Below the pieces are notes generated by a model. That model was given only the letters and a program-made list of their open reading frames with translations, was not told the origin of the DNA and did not search any database. DNA of 64,000 nt from Thiorhodovibrio winogradskyi. GTDB taxonomy: Bacteria; Pseudomonadota; Gammaproteobacteria; Chromatiales; Chromatiaceae. Positions 1-8,510 of the stretch are shown here, in pieces (within the stretch, counting starts at the first letter, position 1; each line of letters opens with the position of its first letter). The stretch is taken from positions 124,001 through 188,000 of the forward strand of contig NZ_CP121472.1 of NCBI RefSeq assembly GCF_036208045.1, written 5' to 3'. Both the position numbers and the translations under genes were made by a program.

Positions 1-468
1 CAAAAAATTTTGAAGATAAATTTTCCTTACTTAAAGCTCTTCGATCTGAAGTATGTCGGCTTATTAACTAGCTAAAGCTTCCCGTTTTTGTCCCTAGGCG
101 ACCAGCCTGAGTAGGGCGTCGGCGTTGGCGATGGAATTTGGCGGGGGTTGCTAGGGGCGGCGCAATCCCCCTTAACATTCTCCCCGGCCAGGGTCTTGGC
201 GAAGGCGCGACTCAGATCGGCGAAGATGTATAGGCACTTATAGCCAGCCCTTTTAAGGTGCATAAAAGCAACATTTAAAATCAGAGGCTTACGGTTCCGG
301 GTGAATCTGGCAGTCACCGAACCACGCGATCCGCCGCAGGTACCTTGACGAAAAATCAGGGGCTTGCAGTCGGGTGAATTTCGTCACCTTAAAATGGCTG
401 CATTTACAGGAGTCCATCAGGTACACTCCGATCGTGAGTCGCCAAGCACACGATGTTGGAGAGTCCCG
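1..468. other. Unassigned degenerate sequence at window start
   Basis: I see no gene I can support here. Reading frames on the minus strand are short and contain no motif I recognise. The stretch is followed directly by a broken IS200-type transposase, so it is probably part of the same decayed mobile region. Confidence 0.4.
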
Positions 469-887
469 ATGGACAAGATTGAGAGCCTTAGTCACTCCAA
501 ATGGGAGTGCAAATATCACATTGTTTTCATCCTAGAAAGAGCAGTTGAACGGCCGTCAGGGTGCGTCCCGCGTGGTGTCCAGCAAGGCACAACGAGGCGG
601 AATAGTCGTTCTATTCCAACGAGTTGTAACGCAGCTGGGCGCCGCGCGGGGCGTGCCCTGGCGGCCGTAGCGCCGTTGACCAGACGGGTGACTCTCCAAT
701 GCCTCCAGAGTACGAGCAAAATCAGACCTTTGCATGTGAAGCTAAGCGGTCAACTGCTCTTTCTAGGTTCATTCCAAAATGCCGGCGTCGCACGCTGTAC
801 GGCCAGCTGAGGCAGCATCTTGGGGAGGTGTTCCATGAACTGGACCGACACAAAGACAACCGAAAATCTGGCATTAGCTGGGTATAG
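469..887 (+). pseudogene. tnpA: IS200/IS605-type TnpA, interrupted and truncated
   Basis: The N-terminus MDKIESLSHSKWECKYHIVF is typical of IS200-type Y1 transposases, single-strand HUH enzymes that act on hairpin ends. The frame is broken after residue 20 by a 237-bp insertion (531-767). It resumes exactly with PKCRRRTLYGQLRQHLGEVF and is then lost after HELDRHKD, before the HUH motif and catalytic Tyr. Removing the insertion and one copy of the TTCAT duplication restores a continuous frame across the junction. The gene is therefore a remnant, broken once by insertion and once by 3' truncation. Confidence 0.85.
531..767. mobile_element. MITE-like element with 18-bp perfect inverted repeats
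   Basis: The left end CCTAGAAAGAGCAGTTGA (531-548) is the exact reverse complement of the right end at 750-767. The direct repeat TTCAT flanks it at 526-530 and 768-772, and the surrounding tnpA frame is restored when one copy is removed. The 237-bp interior holds no convincing gene. This is the structure of a non-autonomous transposon mobilised in trans; the parental family was not identified. Confidence 0.85.
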
Positions 888-989
888 GTACAACTGAAGC
901 CTGTTTTTTAAATCAGCAGACCCGTTAAACTCTGACCACGCCCTGAGGGCATGGTTTTTTACGTTACGATTAAAAAGAGGTGTTTTTTT

Positions 990-3099
990 ATGCGAAACGC
1001 AATTGCTGTACTCACGCGAGGTTATACAGAGTTCAAGAGCTATGATTCCTTGATTAAAAGAAATTTATCAATACAGAATAATTTAACTTCTAAAAATGTG
1101 GATGTTTTGATATTTCATGAAGGAAATATTGTAAAAAGCCATCAAAAATATATTCAAGGCCAAACTTTACTGCCTTTGCGGTTTATTGAGTTGGCACCAT
1201 TTGGCCCTGTGGATAATGTAAAATTTTACCCTGAAACAAAAAAAGTTTGGTTGGGGGTATAGACACATGTGTTCATTTTGGTTTGTTGATTTTTGGGATT
1301 ACGTTAAAGCTTATCAAAAGTTAATTCGCATTGATGAAGATTGCATCGTTTATTCTTCTCTTGACGCGGTTTTTGATGCTTTGAATGATAAAGCTGTGCT
1401 GTATAGAAAATGGGAAATTGATCAAGAAGGCTGTTGCCATGGTTTAATTGATTTTTGTAATTCTCATTTCGGCCTCACTGATCATTCTGGGCTACCTTCT
1501 CGACCATCTGGTCCTTACACAAATTTTTTTGCTTTAAATTTAGAAACCTTAAGATGTGAAAAAAGACTTTTTGTTTTTATTGAGAATGTAAAGCAGTCAA
1601 AGTATATTTTTCAATACCGATGGGGGGATCTTGCTTTATGGGGTGAGGTCTTGCGTTTTTTATTTGATGCTAGCCAACATAAAATATTCTATGGTTTTTC
1701 GTATTTTCATGGATCTCGCGACAGTAACTTTGAAATAGAAACCAATCCTAATTTAGATAAAATTAAAATTATGCAGCCAAAGCCTTCACCATACGCTTTA
1801 ATTCGAGTTGGTGGGAATAGAGATGGAGCCTACCTTTTGCCAGATGATTTGCTTGGTATTAAGGCTGTTTTTTCTCCTGGCGTGAATAACCGTAAGGATT
1901 TCGAAGACGAATTGCTTGATGCCTATAGTATCGCCTCACACATGTGTGATTATTCTAGTCATCCAGAAAAATTCCGGACGTCGCTAAAACTGGGACAAAC
2001 TTTTAAAAAGAAGTGGCTCGATATCAATGGTAGCGAAGACAGTATCTCGCTCAAAGACTGGGTACAAGAACTTACGCCGGATGCGAGTGACGATCTTATA
2101 TTGCAAATGGATATTGAGGGTGCGGAATACCGTAACTTGCTCCAGACACCGGATGAGATCTTGCGCCGTTTCCGCATTATCGTGATTGAGTTACATAACA
2201 TCAAGGTCTGCAATCGCCCAGATGATTTCAACCAAGAACTCGGCCCCCTGCTCGAGCGACTAGATCAATATTTTCTTTGTGTGCATGCGCATCCAAACAA
2301 TTGTAGCAGTGATTTTAGAGTTATTGGTTCCGAAATGAATCTATCTAATGTGCATGAACTTACGTTCTTGCGCAGGGATCGCTGGGAAGGCGTAGCCGAT
2401 GTGGATTGTTATGCGCCCATGCTTCCGCATCCCTTGGATATCGAACCCAATGATCCTAATAAACCGCCGATTTTCTTAAACGAGCATTGGCTGGCATCCG
2501 GCAAGCGGGCGCCTGAATCTACTATCAAGCTACTTACCGATCAGGTGAGGTTTCTGGAGCGCGCACTGAAGCAGGCGCAAAGCCCGGCGCAAGACATTAT
2601 TACTAATCTGTACCGGCTTTCGCAACATGCGGCATCAGCGTTGCCCACACTTACCCCCAGACCGACCGCCGAAACACTCGTTGATCTCGCGGCTGGCAAG
2701 CCCTTTACGCTTAGCTCACAACATACGGCTTGCCCGAAGAAAGGACAGGTGGCGGAGCAACGCCCGTTCTTCTTCCACACTGGTGAGGGCTTCAACCAAT
2801 CGATTACCATCGATCTAGGGGCGGAGGCCACGCTGTTTGAGTTGCACATCGCCAATCGCACCAAGTTCTGTCAGGAGCGCGCACGCTGTCTGTTTTACTG
2901 CCTCCATAAAGAGCCAAAGCAGAATTTGCACCAAGGTTTTCCGGTGGTCATAGATGAAGCATTCCTGACCAAGGTAGACCAGATCAGCGTGACCGATTTG
3001 CGCGGCGCGCGGGCGCGGTATGTGACGATTTTTTCACCGGAAAAGACACTTCTGCACCTCTCGTCCGTTCAAATCCTTGGCGTACCCAACAACGATTAG
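990..3099 (+). pseudogene. Glycosyltransferase-like / FkbM-like / C-terminal sugar-binding-like protein, frameshifted
   Basis: Two frames join at a G5 run near 1253-1257. The first (ATG 990, after an AGAGG-like ribosome site) reads to ...KKVWLGV and stops at 1262; removing one G gives WLGYRHMCSFW and continues to 3099. Region 1 (to about 1700) has GYRHMC and RIDEDC, resembling KRE2/MNT1-like mannosyltransferases with an acidic DxD-type motif. Region 2 (about 1780-2390) has an FkbM-like methyltransferase pattern: ALIRVGGNRDGAYLLPDD, LILQMDIEGAEYRNLL and IIVIELHN. The C-terminal part (about 2690-3090), with FNQSITIDLGAEATLFELHI, resembles a discoidin-type carbohydrate-binding fold. The first 850 bp are far more AT-rich than neighbouring genes, which suggests transfer. 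The domain calls are from motifs only. Confidence 0.6.
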
Positions 3100-3416
3100 A
3101 GGAACTGTCGCTCGATGAGCAGGCTGTGACTCTCGAGTTATTCCGTTTGATCGACTGGAGGGTTCATCTACCGGAGGCGCTAGAAGCGGACTTTCGCCAA
3201 CAACTCTATGCCTATGAGGAGCAGGAGCGTATGCCGTATGTGACCAACGTTGAACGAGTGGAGATTCAAAAGAGCGAAGCCAGGACACTGCTGCGCCTGC
3301 TCGATCAGAAAGTCTGTCCCGAAGCCGCACAAGCCCACCGCGAGCGCATCGAAGCCGCCGAGTTGGAGCAGTTGGGAGCCTGGCTCGATCGCGTCCTTAG
3401 CGCCGAGACCCCTTAG
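3100..3416 (+). pseudogene. C-terminal fragment of an Rpn-family nuclease gene
   Basis: The frame reads ELFRLIDWRVHLPEALEADF, RQQLYAYEEQERMPYVTNVE and a DUF4351-like tail (RTLLRLLDQK..., LEQLGAWLDRVLSAETP). This matches the last third of the intact Rpn copies at 9767 and 53275. The N-terminal PD-(D/E)XK nuclease part is absent, so the fragment begins abruptly after the glycosyltransferase gene. Its tail is closest to that of the 53275 copy. Confidence 0.75.
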
Positions 3417-3705
3417 ACGATTTTCCACTAAGGCTCAGAGTCGGGGCTACATGCCTTCGTTTTCTGGCTTGGACCTGATGGTGACGCTAGCGGCCTGTCG
3501 TGGGCGTCTAGGAATCGCTGTGTCTGAGCCTGAAGCCTCTAGTGAGCGCCGATGCCCAGGCCAGGTCTTTATGCGAATCCCGACAATCGCGCCGCCGATG
3601 GCAAGGCAAAGGGGCGCGTTGTCACAGACAGCCCGAAGCCATCCGGCTCCGGGGCAGCGGTGATCGGCCCCTCGGCCGCGATGGGCTCAACGATCAAGCG
3701 GAACG
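3417..3705. other. Intergenic stretch, nothing recognised
   Basis: About 290 bp between the Rpn fragment and the next repeat. It holds only short frames with no recognisable motif. Confidence 0.4.
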
Positions 3706-3814
3706 GAATTCTGGGGACAGTATACTTAATTCACTTGGGCTGGTAGGGCGCGCTGTTTGCGGCGAAAGCCGCTCCCACCCAATCCACCGAATCGGCTAAA
3801 CTCCCTACATGACA
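3706..3814. repeat. R1 repeat plus REP hairpin and GCTAAACTC box
   Basis: The R1 core GGGGACAGTATACTTAATTC, preceded by GAATTCT, is followed by a REP-type hairpin (GCGGCGAAAGCCGCTCCCAC, stem GCGGC/GCCGC with a GAAA loop). After that comes the GCTAAACTC box a few bases before an ATG. The same block recurs near-identically at 5646 and 51252. Confidence 0.8.
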
Positions 3815-3887
3815 AGCCACTGATACCAGCAAAGCGAAAGGGCCGCTTACTCCAAAGCCGCGCGGATAATGGCCGGACACCAGCGCA

Positions 3888-3952
3888 ATGACCAAGCCTG
3901 ATCAAGTCCCCCGTATTGTTCTCGATACCAACGTGCTGTACGGCGGACTGAG
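3888..3952 (+). pseudogene. N-terminal fragment of a PIN-domain toxin
   Basis: The reading MTKPDQVPRIVLDTNVLYGG is nearly identical to the start of the intact PIN toxin at 5839, including the first catalytic Asp of the LDTNVL motif. It stops being similar after about 21 codons, where an AAAGGGGC repeat-like sequence begins. It is a dead copy left by a repeat-associated rearrangement. Confidence 0.75.
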
Positions 3953-4237
3953 AATTAAAGGGGCAGAATTAAAGGTGCCGGGATCGATTTAATTTTCACG
4001 CTACAAATGATAAAGAGCAAATGTGCAGACTCGGGCCTAGATCATAAGTCGGACCACCCTGATCCGCTGGGCTGTGATCGCAATGGCTAAGTTACTATAA
4101 TATTGGTCGTTTCGAGCAGATTGTCCGACTAGACAAATAAGTTTTGGCCCACTTTAAGATCAAGGCCCAGACTCGAATAACTTGGCGAAGCAAACCGGTC
4201 CACAGGCAAATAATCGCCGGTTCGCCATAGAATCAGA
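3953..4237. other. R2-like repeat remnant and intergenic sequence
   Basis: Two degraded pieces resembling R2 (AATTAAAGGGGC and GGGATCGATTTAATTTTC) occupy 3953-3995. The remaining about 240 bp shows no gene. Confidence 0.45.
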
Positions 4238-5120
4238 TTGGGTGCCCCTTTCAAATGCAAGCGCATCCCCCCGATGAGCCGCCGGCTGATGATCCCGCCT
4301 GATACCTCGCCAACCCCAGACAGCCTCTTTCTCTGGCGCACCGCGCGGACGATTCAATCTAGCGACCTGCCGCGCGCTCGGGCGATGGCGCGCCACGCCC
4401 TGCGCACTGGCTTTGATCGTGCTCGCATGGCTCGCGCCCTGATCGGGGAGCTGTGCCAATCCAGTATCGCAAAAACCCGAAACCCCCCCCATCGCGCCCC
4501 GACCAGGTTCCCCTGGTCCCTGGGATTGGAACTCGGCTTCCCGCCCGCACGCGTTCCCGCCACGCCCAGCCTAACCAACGAAGCCGAGCAACACCACCAA
4601 GCCGGACGCTATCGCGAGGCCGCCCAGTGCTGGCAGGATGTCGCGGACCTGTTGCAGGAAACCACTCCAGAGCGTATCTACCAGTGCCTAGGCGAGGCCA
4701 TGACGCTCAACCGGCAGGGCTGGGGTGGCACGCGCGAGGACAATCACACCTGGGGCGACTGCCACAAGCACGATGTGCTGGCCTGGCTGCATGCCCAGCT
4801 TGGCACCGAGCAGTACCTGGAGATTGGCGTCGATGCCGGCCTGAGCCTGGCGCGCGCGCCCGGCCGAGCACGCGGCATCGACCCACGTCCCGATCTCCTG
4901 CTGCAAGCCCCTCTGAGTGAGCAAGCGCGGATCCTCACCTGCAGCAGCGACGCCTTCTTCCGCGACCAGGCCAAGACGGTGCTGCAACAACCGCCGGATC
5001 TGGTGTTCATCGATGGCATGCACCTGTTCGAGTTCGCCCTACGCGACCTGATCAACGTAGAGCGCCATGCCGCGCCGCATACGCTGGTCGCCATCGATGA
5101 TATCTACCCCTGCCATCCCG
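4238..5120 (+). pseudogene. SAM-methyltransferase-like protein, cut by an R1 repeat
   Basis: The middle of the protein reads YLEIGVDAGLSLARAPGR followed by RGIDPRP, a Rossmann SAM-binding pattern. Further on are LVFIDGMHLFEFALRDLINV and TLVAIDDIYPCHP, as in class I methyltransferases of the Methyltransf_24 type found in polysaccharide clusters. An N-terminal helical segment (EAEQHHQAGRYREAAQCWQD) looks TPR-like. The frame enters an R1 repeat at 5121, so the C-terminal part (expected to follow the DDxxP segment) is lost. The start at 4238 is uncertain; 4277 is an alternative. Confidence 0.6.
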
Positions 5121-5239
5121 GAATTCTGGGGACAGTTTACTTAACTCGTAGGGCGCCGCAGCTTTTAAAGCAACGGGCGAGACGGCTCAAATCCATTAAG
5201 CTAAAGGTGGGGGAATTCCAGGGACAGTTTACTGAATAG
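5121..5239. repeat. R1 variant pair (5121-5148 and 5213-5239)
   Basis: The first copy reads GAATTCTGGGGACAGTTTAC and continues TTAACTCG. The second reads GAATTCCAGGGACAGTTTAC and continues TGAATAG. The roughly 65 bp between them recur at 49080-49140, next to a ParE-like toxin remnant. Confidence 0.75.
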
Positions 5240-5302
5240 CCCAAGGATCGCGGCAACCAAAGCCCCTCCCACCCCCAGCCGCGCATCGGCTAGACTCTCG
5301 GC

Positions 5303-5605
5303 ATGAGCCGCGATCCCCGCATCCCCTGGCATGAACTGCTCGGCAAAGCCCACACCGACGCGCTGATCGGGCTGCCGTACAGCGTCAGCACCGAAGAAGA
5401 GCTCGCCCTGCGCAGCCAACGCCTGGATGTGCTGATCATCGAGCAAGCCCCGGCGGCAGGCAGCGACGGCCGCGACCCTCAGCGCACCAAGGCGGCCTTG
5501 CAAACGCCCAACGCATCGCCCACACCTGAGCCCTATGCGGATGCGCCTGAACGCCCCGATGGCCTCGAAGACCTCGCCGCGCACAACCTACTCAGTTTAA
5601 TCAAA
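5303..5605 (+). pseudogene. N-terminal fragment of the RSQRLDVLII protein family
   Basis: The reading MSRDPRIPWHELLGKAHTDA followed by LRSQRLDVLIIEQA matches the first 100 residues of the full-length gene at 19490. The frame stops in an R2 repeat (TTTAATCAAAGGGGCCAGGC). Two near-identical copies of this fragment lie at 12692 and 51874. The start follows the box CGGCTAGACTC by 5 nt, with no Shine-Dalgarno sequence. Confidence 0.8.
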
Positions 5606-5748
5606 GGGGCCAGGCTCGGTTTAATTTCTGTGCTAAACTCCAGCAGAATTCCGGGGACAGTATACTTAATTCCTTTGGGCTGGTAGGGCGCGCTGTTTGC
5701 GGCGAAAGCCGCTCCCACTCAATCCACCGAATCGGCTAAACTCCCTAC
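5606..5748. repeat. R2 repeat, R1 repeat and REP hairpin
   Basis: The R2 core GGGGCCAGGCTCGGTTTAAT runs into TTCTGTGCTAAACTCCAG. An R1 copy follows (5646-5672), then the GCGGCGAAAGCCGC hairpin and another GCTAAACTC box before ATG 5749. Confidence 0.8.
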
Positions 5749-5820
5749 ATGAGAGCCGACACCCAAGCCACTGACACCAGCAAAGCGAAAGGGCCGCTTA
5801 CTCCAAAGCCGCGCGGATAA
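5749..5820 (+). CDS. 23-codon reading frame made of the Rpn leader
   Basis: The peptide begins MRADTQATDTS, nearly the same as the MTADTQATDTSD start of intact Rpn genes, then diverges and stops at 5820. It sits 5 nt after the GCTAAACTC box and just before the PIN toxin gene. It may be a leader peptide coupled to toxin expression or simply a leftover of an Rpn copy. A parallel arrangement exists at 52351-52458. Confidence 0.4.
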   Translation: MRADTQATDTSKAKGPLTPKPRG

Positions 5821-5838
5821 TGGCCGGACACCAGCGCA

Positions 5839-6270
5839 ATGACCAAGCCTGATCCAGTCCCCCGTATTGTTCTCGATACCAACGTGCTGTTCGCCGGACT
5901 GTATTCGTCCAGCGGACAGTCCCACCGACTGCTCAGGGCGATCCTGGATGGTCGGGTGCGGATCACACTCTCGACACCGTTGTTGTTCGAGTACGAGGAT
6001 GTCCTAAAACGCAATCAGGCCGTGCTGGGTCTGAGCGATGTCGAGATCAATGTCATCCTGGATAACCTCTGTGTGGTGGCCGATCTTCAGGCAATCTATT
6101 TCTTGTGGCGTCCCTGTTTGCCGGACGCCAAGGATGATATGGTCCTGGAACTGGCCGTCGCCGCCAAAGTGCCGCATATCGTGAGCTTCAACGCCAAGGA
6201 TTTTAGACCGGCCTCCGGGTTTGGCATCGCGGTGATCACCCCGAAGAACCTATTGGAGACGCTACCGTGA
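5839..6270 (+). CDS. PIN-domain toxin
   Basis: 143 aa. PIN-family ribonuclease, putative toxin of a type II pair. It carries RIVLDTNVLFAGLYS (first catalytic Asp), EYEDVLKR (Glu), and CLPDAKDDMVLELAVAA and HIVSFNAKDF (C-terminal acidic residues), the order expected for the PIN fold of the 'putative toxin-antitoxin system toxin component' group. The stop overlaps the antitoxin start by 4 nt (GTGA). The toxin is upstream of the antitoxin, opposite to vapBC. It appears intact, unlike its copy at 3888. Confidence 0.85.
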   Translation: MTKPDPVPRIVLDTNVLFAGLYSSSGQSHRLLRAILDGRVRITLSTPLLFEYEDVLKRNQAVLGLSDVEINVILDNLCVVADLQAIYFLWRPCLPDAKDDMVLELAVAAKVPHIVSFNAKDFRPASGFGIAVITPKNLLETLP

Positions 6271-6500
6271 CGACTTTGAATCTAACCCTGCCCACGTCTA
6301 TTCAACGCCACCTACAGGAAATGGCTGACCTGGATGGCGTACCCGTTGATCAGTTTGTCATGAGCGCGGTGACCGAAAAAATTTCCGCGCTGACCGCTGA
6401 AACCTATCTGCGCGCCCGCGCCGGTCGCGCCGATACGGCGGCATTTCTGAGTATTCTGGATCGGGTGCCACAACGCGCGCCGCTGGCCGGCGACGAATGA
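6267..6500 (+). CDS. Ribbon-helix-helix-like antitoxin
   Basis: 77 aa, GTG start overlapping the toxin stop. The N-terminus TLNLTLPTSIQRHLQEMADL followed by GVPVDQFVMSAVTEK fits a short RHH DNA-binding antitoxin. It is the partner of the upstream PIN toxin by position and overlap. The C-terminus (TAAFLSILDRVP) resembles that of the antitoxin at 52855, a related pair. Confidence 0.75.
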   Translation: MTTLNLTLPTSIQRHLQEMADLDGVPVDQFVMSAVTEKISALTAETYLRARAGRADTAAFLSILDRVPQRAPLAGDE

Positions 6501-6675
6501 AAATTGCAAATCAAAGGGTAGAGTAGAGAGCAGGTTGCCATTACTTTAGTCGCGGCTTATCTGTTTCCGCCCCTTTCGTTTGGCGGTGCATAAATAGCCG
6601 AGGCATGGTCCCGGCACCCAGCCCTCCCTCATCAAACCGGAATTCCGGGGACATATATGGTCCGCCCCGAATTCC
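6501..6675. repeat. Intron-like/repeat remnant and R1c repeat
   Basis: The segment AGAGTAGAGAGCAGGTTGCC and its neighbour CCCAGCCCTCCCTCATCAAA recur at 17102, 50712 and 53094. The reverse complement of the latter (GGTTTGATGAGGGAGGGCTG) resembles sequence found next to group II intron maturase genes. R1c, with GGGGACATATATGG, follows at 6640-6660. Confidence 0.45.
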
Positions 6676-6779
6676 GAATTCTGGGGACAGTATACTTAAT
6701 TCTTCTGGGCTGGCAGGGCGCGCTGTTCGCGGCTAAAGCCGCTCCCACCCCCGTCACCAAATCGGCTAAACTCACCCCC
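6676..6779. repeat. R1 repeat, REP hairpin and GCTAAACTC box before an Rpn gene
   Basis: R1 lies at 6676-6702, the hairpin GCGGCTAAAGCCGC at about 6730-6743, and CGGCTAAACTC ends 6 nt before ATG 6780. The same order precedes the Rpn copy at 51465. Confidence 0.8.
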
Positions 6780-7285
6780 ATGACAGCCGACACCCAAGCC
6801 ACAGACACCAGCGACAAACCCGACTACGACAGCCCCTGGAAAGAAGCCCTGGAGAAGTTCTTCCCGGAGTTCCTCGCGCTGCTGTTCCCGGCCATCCATG
6901 CCGAGATCGAGTGGTCAAAGGGCGTGCAGTTTCTCGACAAAGAATTCCAACCCAAGCCCATCTAAGGGTTGTGCGCGAGGCCAAGACCACCCGGCGCTAT
7001 GCGGATAAGCTGGTCGGCGTCACCCGCCGCGATGAGACGCCGGTGTGGGTGCTAGCCCATGTTGAAGTGCAAGGTGATCCGCAAAACGACTTTGCCGAGC
7101 GGATGTTCACCTACAATTACAAAATCCGCGATGCCTACCAAGTGCCGGTCGCGAGTCTGGCGGTGCTGGCCGATACCAAGCGCAGTTTCCGCCCCAACAG
7201 CTACCGCACGGCGCTGTGGGACTGTCGGGTGCAATTCGACTTCCCGATGGTCAAACTGCTCGACTACGCCGAACCCGAGCGCTGA
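6780..7285 (+). pseudogene. Rpn-family recombination-promoting nuclease, broken copy
   Basis: The first 58 codons (MTADTQATDTSDKPDYDSPW to LDKEFQ) match the intact copies at 9767 and 53275. Near 6950-6972 the expected CAGAAGATCG is replaced by a longer patch (AACCCAAGCCCATCTAAGGG) that introduces a stop. The frame then resumes (VREAKTTRRYADKLVGVTRR) and continues to LLDYAEPER at 7285. There it is truncated and abuts a DUF4160 fragment. Intact relatives are about 313-317 aa. Confidence 0.85.
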
Positions 7286-7379
7286 GCCGAGCTGTGAAAT
7301 CCATCGTGAAAATTTGCTGGCGGACTGGGAGTTGGCGGTCAATGGTCAAACACCTTTCCCGATTGACTCGTTGCGTTGA
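7286..7379 (+). pseudogene. C-terminal fragment of a DUF4160-type protein
   Basis: The reading IHRENLLADWELAVNGQTPF followed by PIDSLR and a stop matches the conserved end of DUF4160 proteins. These usually precede DUF2442 proteins, as here. The N-terminal two thirds were lost where the Rpn copy joins. Confidence 0.7.
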
Positions 7380-7388
7380 GGTGATGGT

Positions 7389-7628
7389 ATGGAAAGTGTT
7401 GTCCGTGTTATGCCCAGAGAAGACTTTACCCTTGAGCTTTGGTTCAGCACCGGAGACCACCGGCTTTTCGATATGAAGCCCTATTTGGATCGAGGTGTAT
7501 TTACTAAACTGAAGGATTTGTCACAGTTCAAACGCGCCTATGTCGCCTTTGATACGGTCTGCTGGCCAGATAACTTAGATATTGCACCAGAGACCCTTTT
7601 TGATCGTTCATTTCCTGCTGAGAATTAA
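7389..7628 (+). CDS. DUF2442-type protein
   Basis: 79 aa. The pattern RMPREDFTLELWFSTGDHRL, then FDMKPYL, VFTKLKD and VCWPDNLDIAPETLF is typical of DUF2442, a small family often coupled with DUF4160 in TA-like pairs. It is preceded 9 nt upstream by the truncated DUF4160 gene, so its partner is probably lost. Numbering of the start follows the ATG of MESVVRVM; the sequence gives no other indication of regulation. Confidence 0.75.
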   Translation: MESVVRVMPREDFTLELWFSTGDHRLFDMKPYLDRGVFTKLKDLSQFKRAYVAFDTVCWPDNLDIAPETLFDRSFPAEN

Positions 7629-7679
7629 TAATAAATGTACGCGCCTTCAGTCAGGCCTATCCTTGGCAAATCTGGAATT

Positions 7680-7740
7680 GAATTCTGGGGACAGTATACT
7701 TGAATCAAAGGGGTCAGGATCGAATTAATCTCAAGGAACT
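7680..7740. repeat. R1 repeat joined to an R2-like repeat
   Basis: GAATTCTGGGGACAGTATAC lies at 7680-7699. A degraded R2 (AAAGGGGTCAGGATCGAATT) follows directly, then BrnT-like coding sequence. Confidence 0.7.
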
Positions 7741-7758
7741 TTGTGATGCGACAATTCG

Positions 7759-8041
7759 ATGATTAACGAACTGCTTTGGCCAGAAGATCGCGTTGAGCAC
7801 ATTGCTCGCCATGAGGTGACCCCTGATGAATTTGAAGAGGTTTGTTTTTGGGCGTTCCTTGGTTCTTCGTGCAAAAGCAACAGGTGCAAATCCTGTCTAC
7901 CATGTCCTTGGTGAATCCCACGCCGGCCGTTATCTGCTCTGCATCTTAATCCAGTTTCTAGATGGCAAAGGCTATCCTGTGACAGCACGGTCGATGACAA
8001 ATCGTGAGCGACAACGCTACCAACAATGGAAAAGAAAATGA
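7759..8041 (+). pseudogene. brnT: BrnT-family toxin, frameshifted
   Basis: The N-terminus MINELLWPEDRVEHIARHEV ends in EEVCF. A T5 run near 7846-7852 then carries one T too many. The other frame continues GRSLVLRAKATGANPVYHVL, ESHAGRYLLCILIQFLDGKG and TARSMTNRERQRYQQWKRK, the RelE-like BrnT pattern. One deleted T would restore about 93 aa. The stop overlaps the brnA start. This is either a single-base pseudogene or a sequencing error. Confidence 0.75.
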
Positions 8042-8322
8042 CTGATTTACCAATAACCGATTCAGTCGCTGAACTCGCCGCCTTCTGGCAACATCATGAA
8101 GTCGTTGACTTCGAGGATCAGCTTGAAGAGGTATCAGAACCCGTTTTCGAGCCTATCGAGCATGTTTTCGTCCCGTTAAGTCATGAATACCTGCGGGCAT
8201 TGCGAAAAAGGGCAGATCGTGAGCATCTATCATCAGAAGCACTGGTTCAAAAATGGGTGCGAGAGCATTTGGACGAAAACAGGCAAAGGGGTAGAGCGAG
8301 ACAGGGGCCGGGAACGAATTAA
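8038..8322 (+). CDS. brnA: BrnA-type antitoxin
   Basis: 94 aa, ATG overlapping the brnT stop. The early acidic segment (AAFWQHHEVVDFEDQLEEVS) and the C-terminal RHH-like part (VPLSHEYLRALRKRADREHL, SSEALVQKWVREHL) fit CopG/BrnA antitoxins, which bind and neutralise BrnT and repress the operon. The final residues (after DENRQRG) run into repeat-like sequence, so the C-terminus may be altered. Confidence 0.75.
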   Translation: MTDLPITDSVAELAAFWQHHEVVDFEDQLEEVSEPVFEPIEHVFVPLSHEYLRALRKRADREHLSSEALVQKWVREHLDENRQRGRARQGPGTN

Positions 8323-8510
8323 TTGCTACAATCCAATCCAATCAAGGGGTCAAGGGCTCGAACTCATCTCAAAGGGACTGGATTCGATTGAATGTTGTTC
8401 TTGTGAATTGTGAATTCCGGGGACAGTATACCTAATTCCTAGACGATAAACGCCAAATGGGGTTACAGTTTTACCAAGGCGTTTGTGACGGGTGAGAAAT
8501 TGACGGAACA
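8323..8510. repeat. R2-like and R1 repeats upstream of a RAYT gene
   Basis: Degraded R2 pieces (8343-8390) are followed by R1 (8412-8438, GAATTCCGGGGACAGTATAC). A 70-bp leader then runs to the RAYT gene and is repeated at 57198-57283. This places R1 directly upstream of a RAYT-type transposase in both copies. Confidence 0.75.

Noticed and set aside
1240-1270. Poly-G phase-variation tract in the glycosyltransferase gene
   Set aside because: Only five G; too short for convincing slip-strand switching, so an indel or error is more likely.
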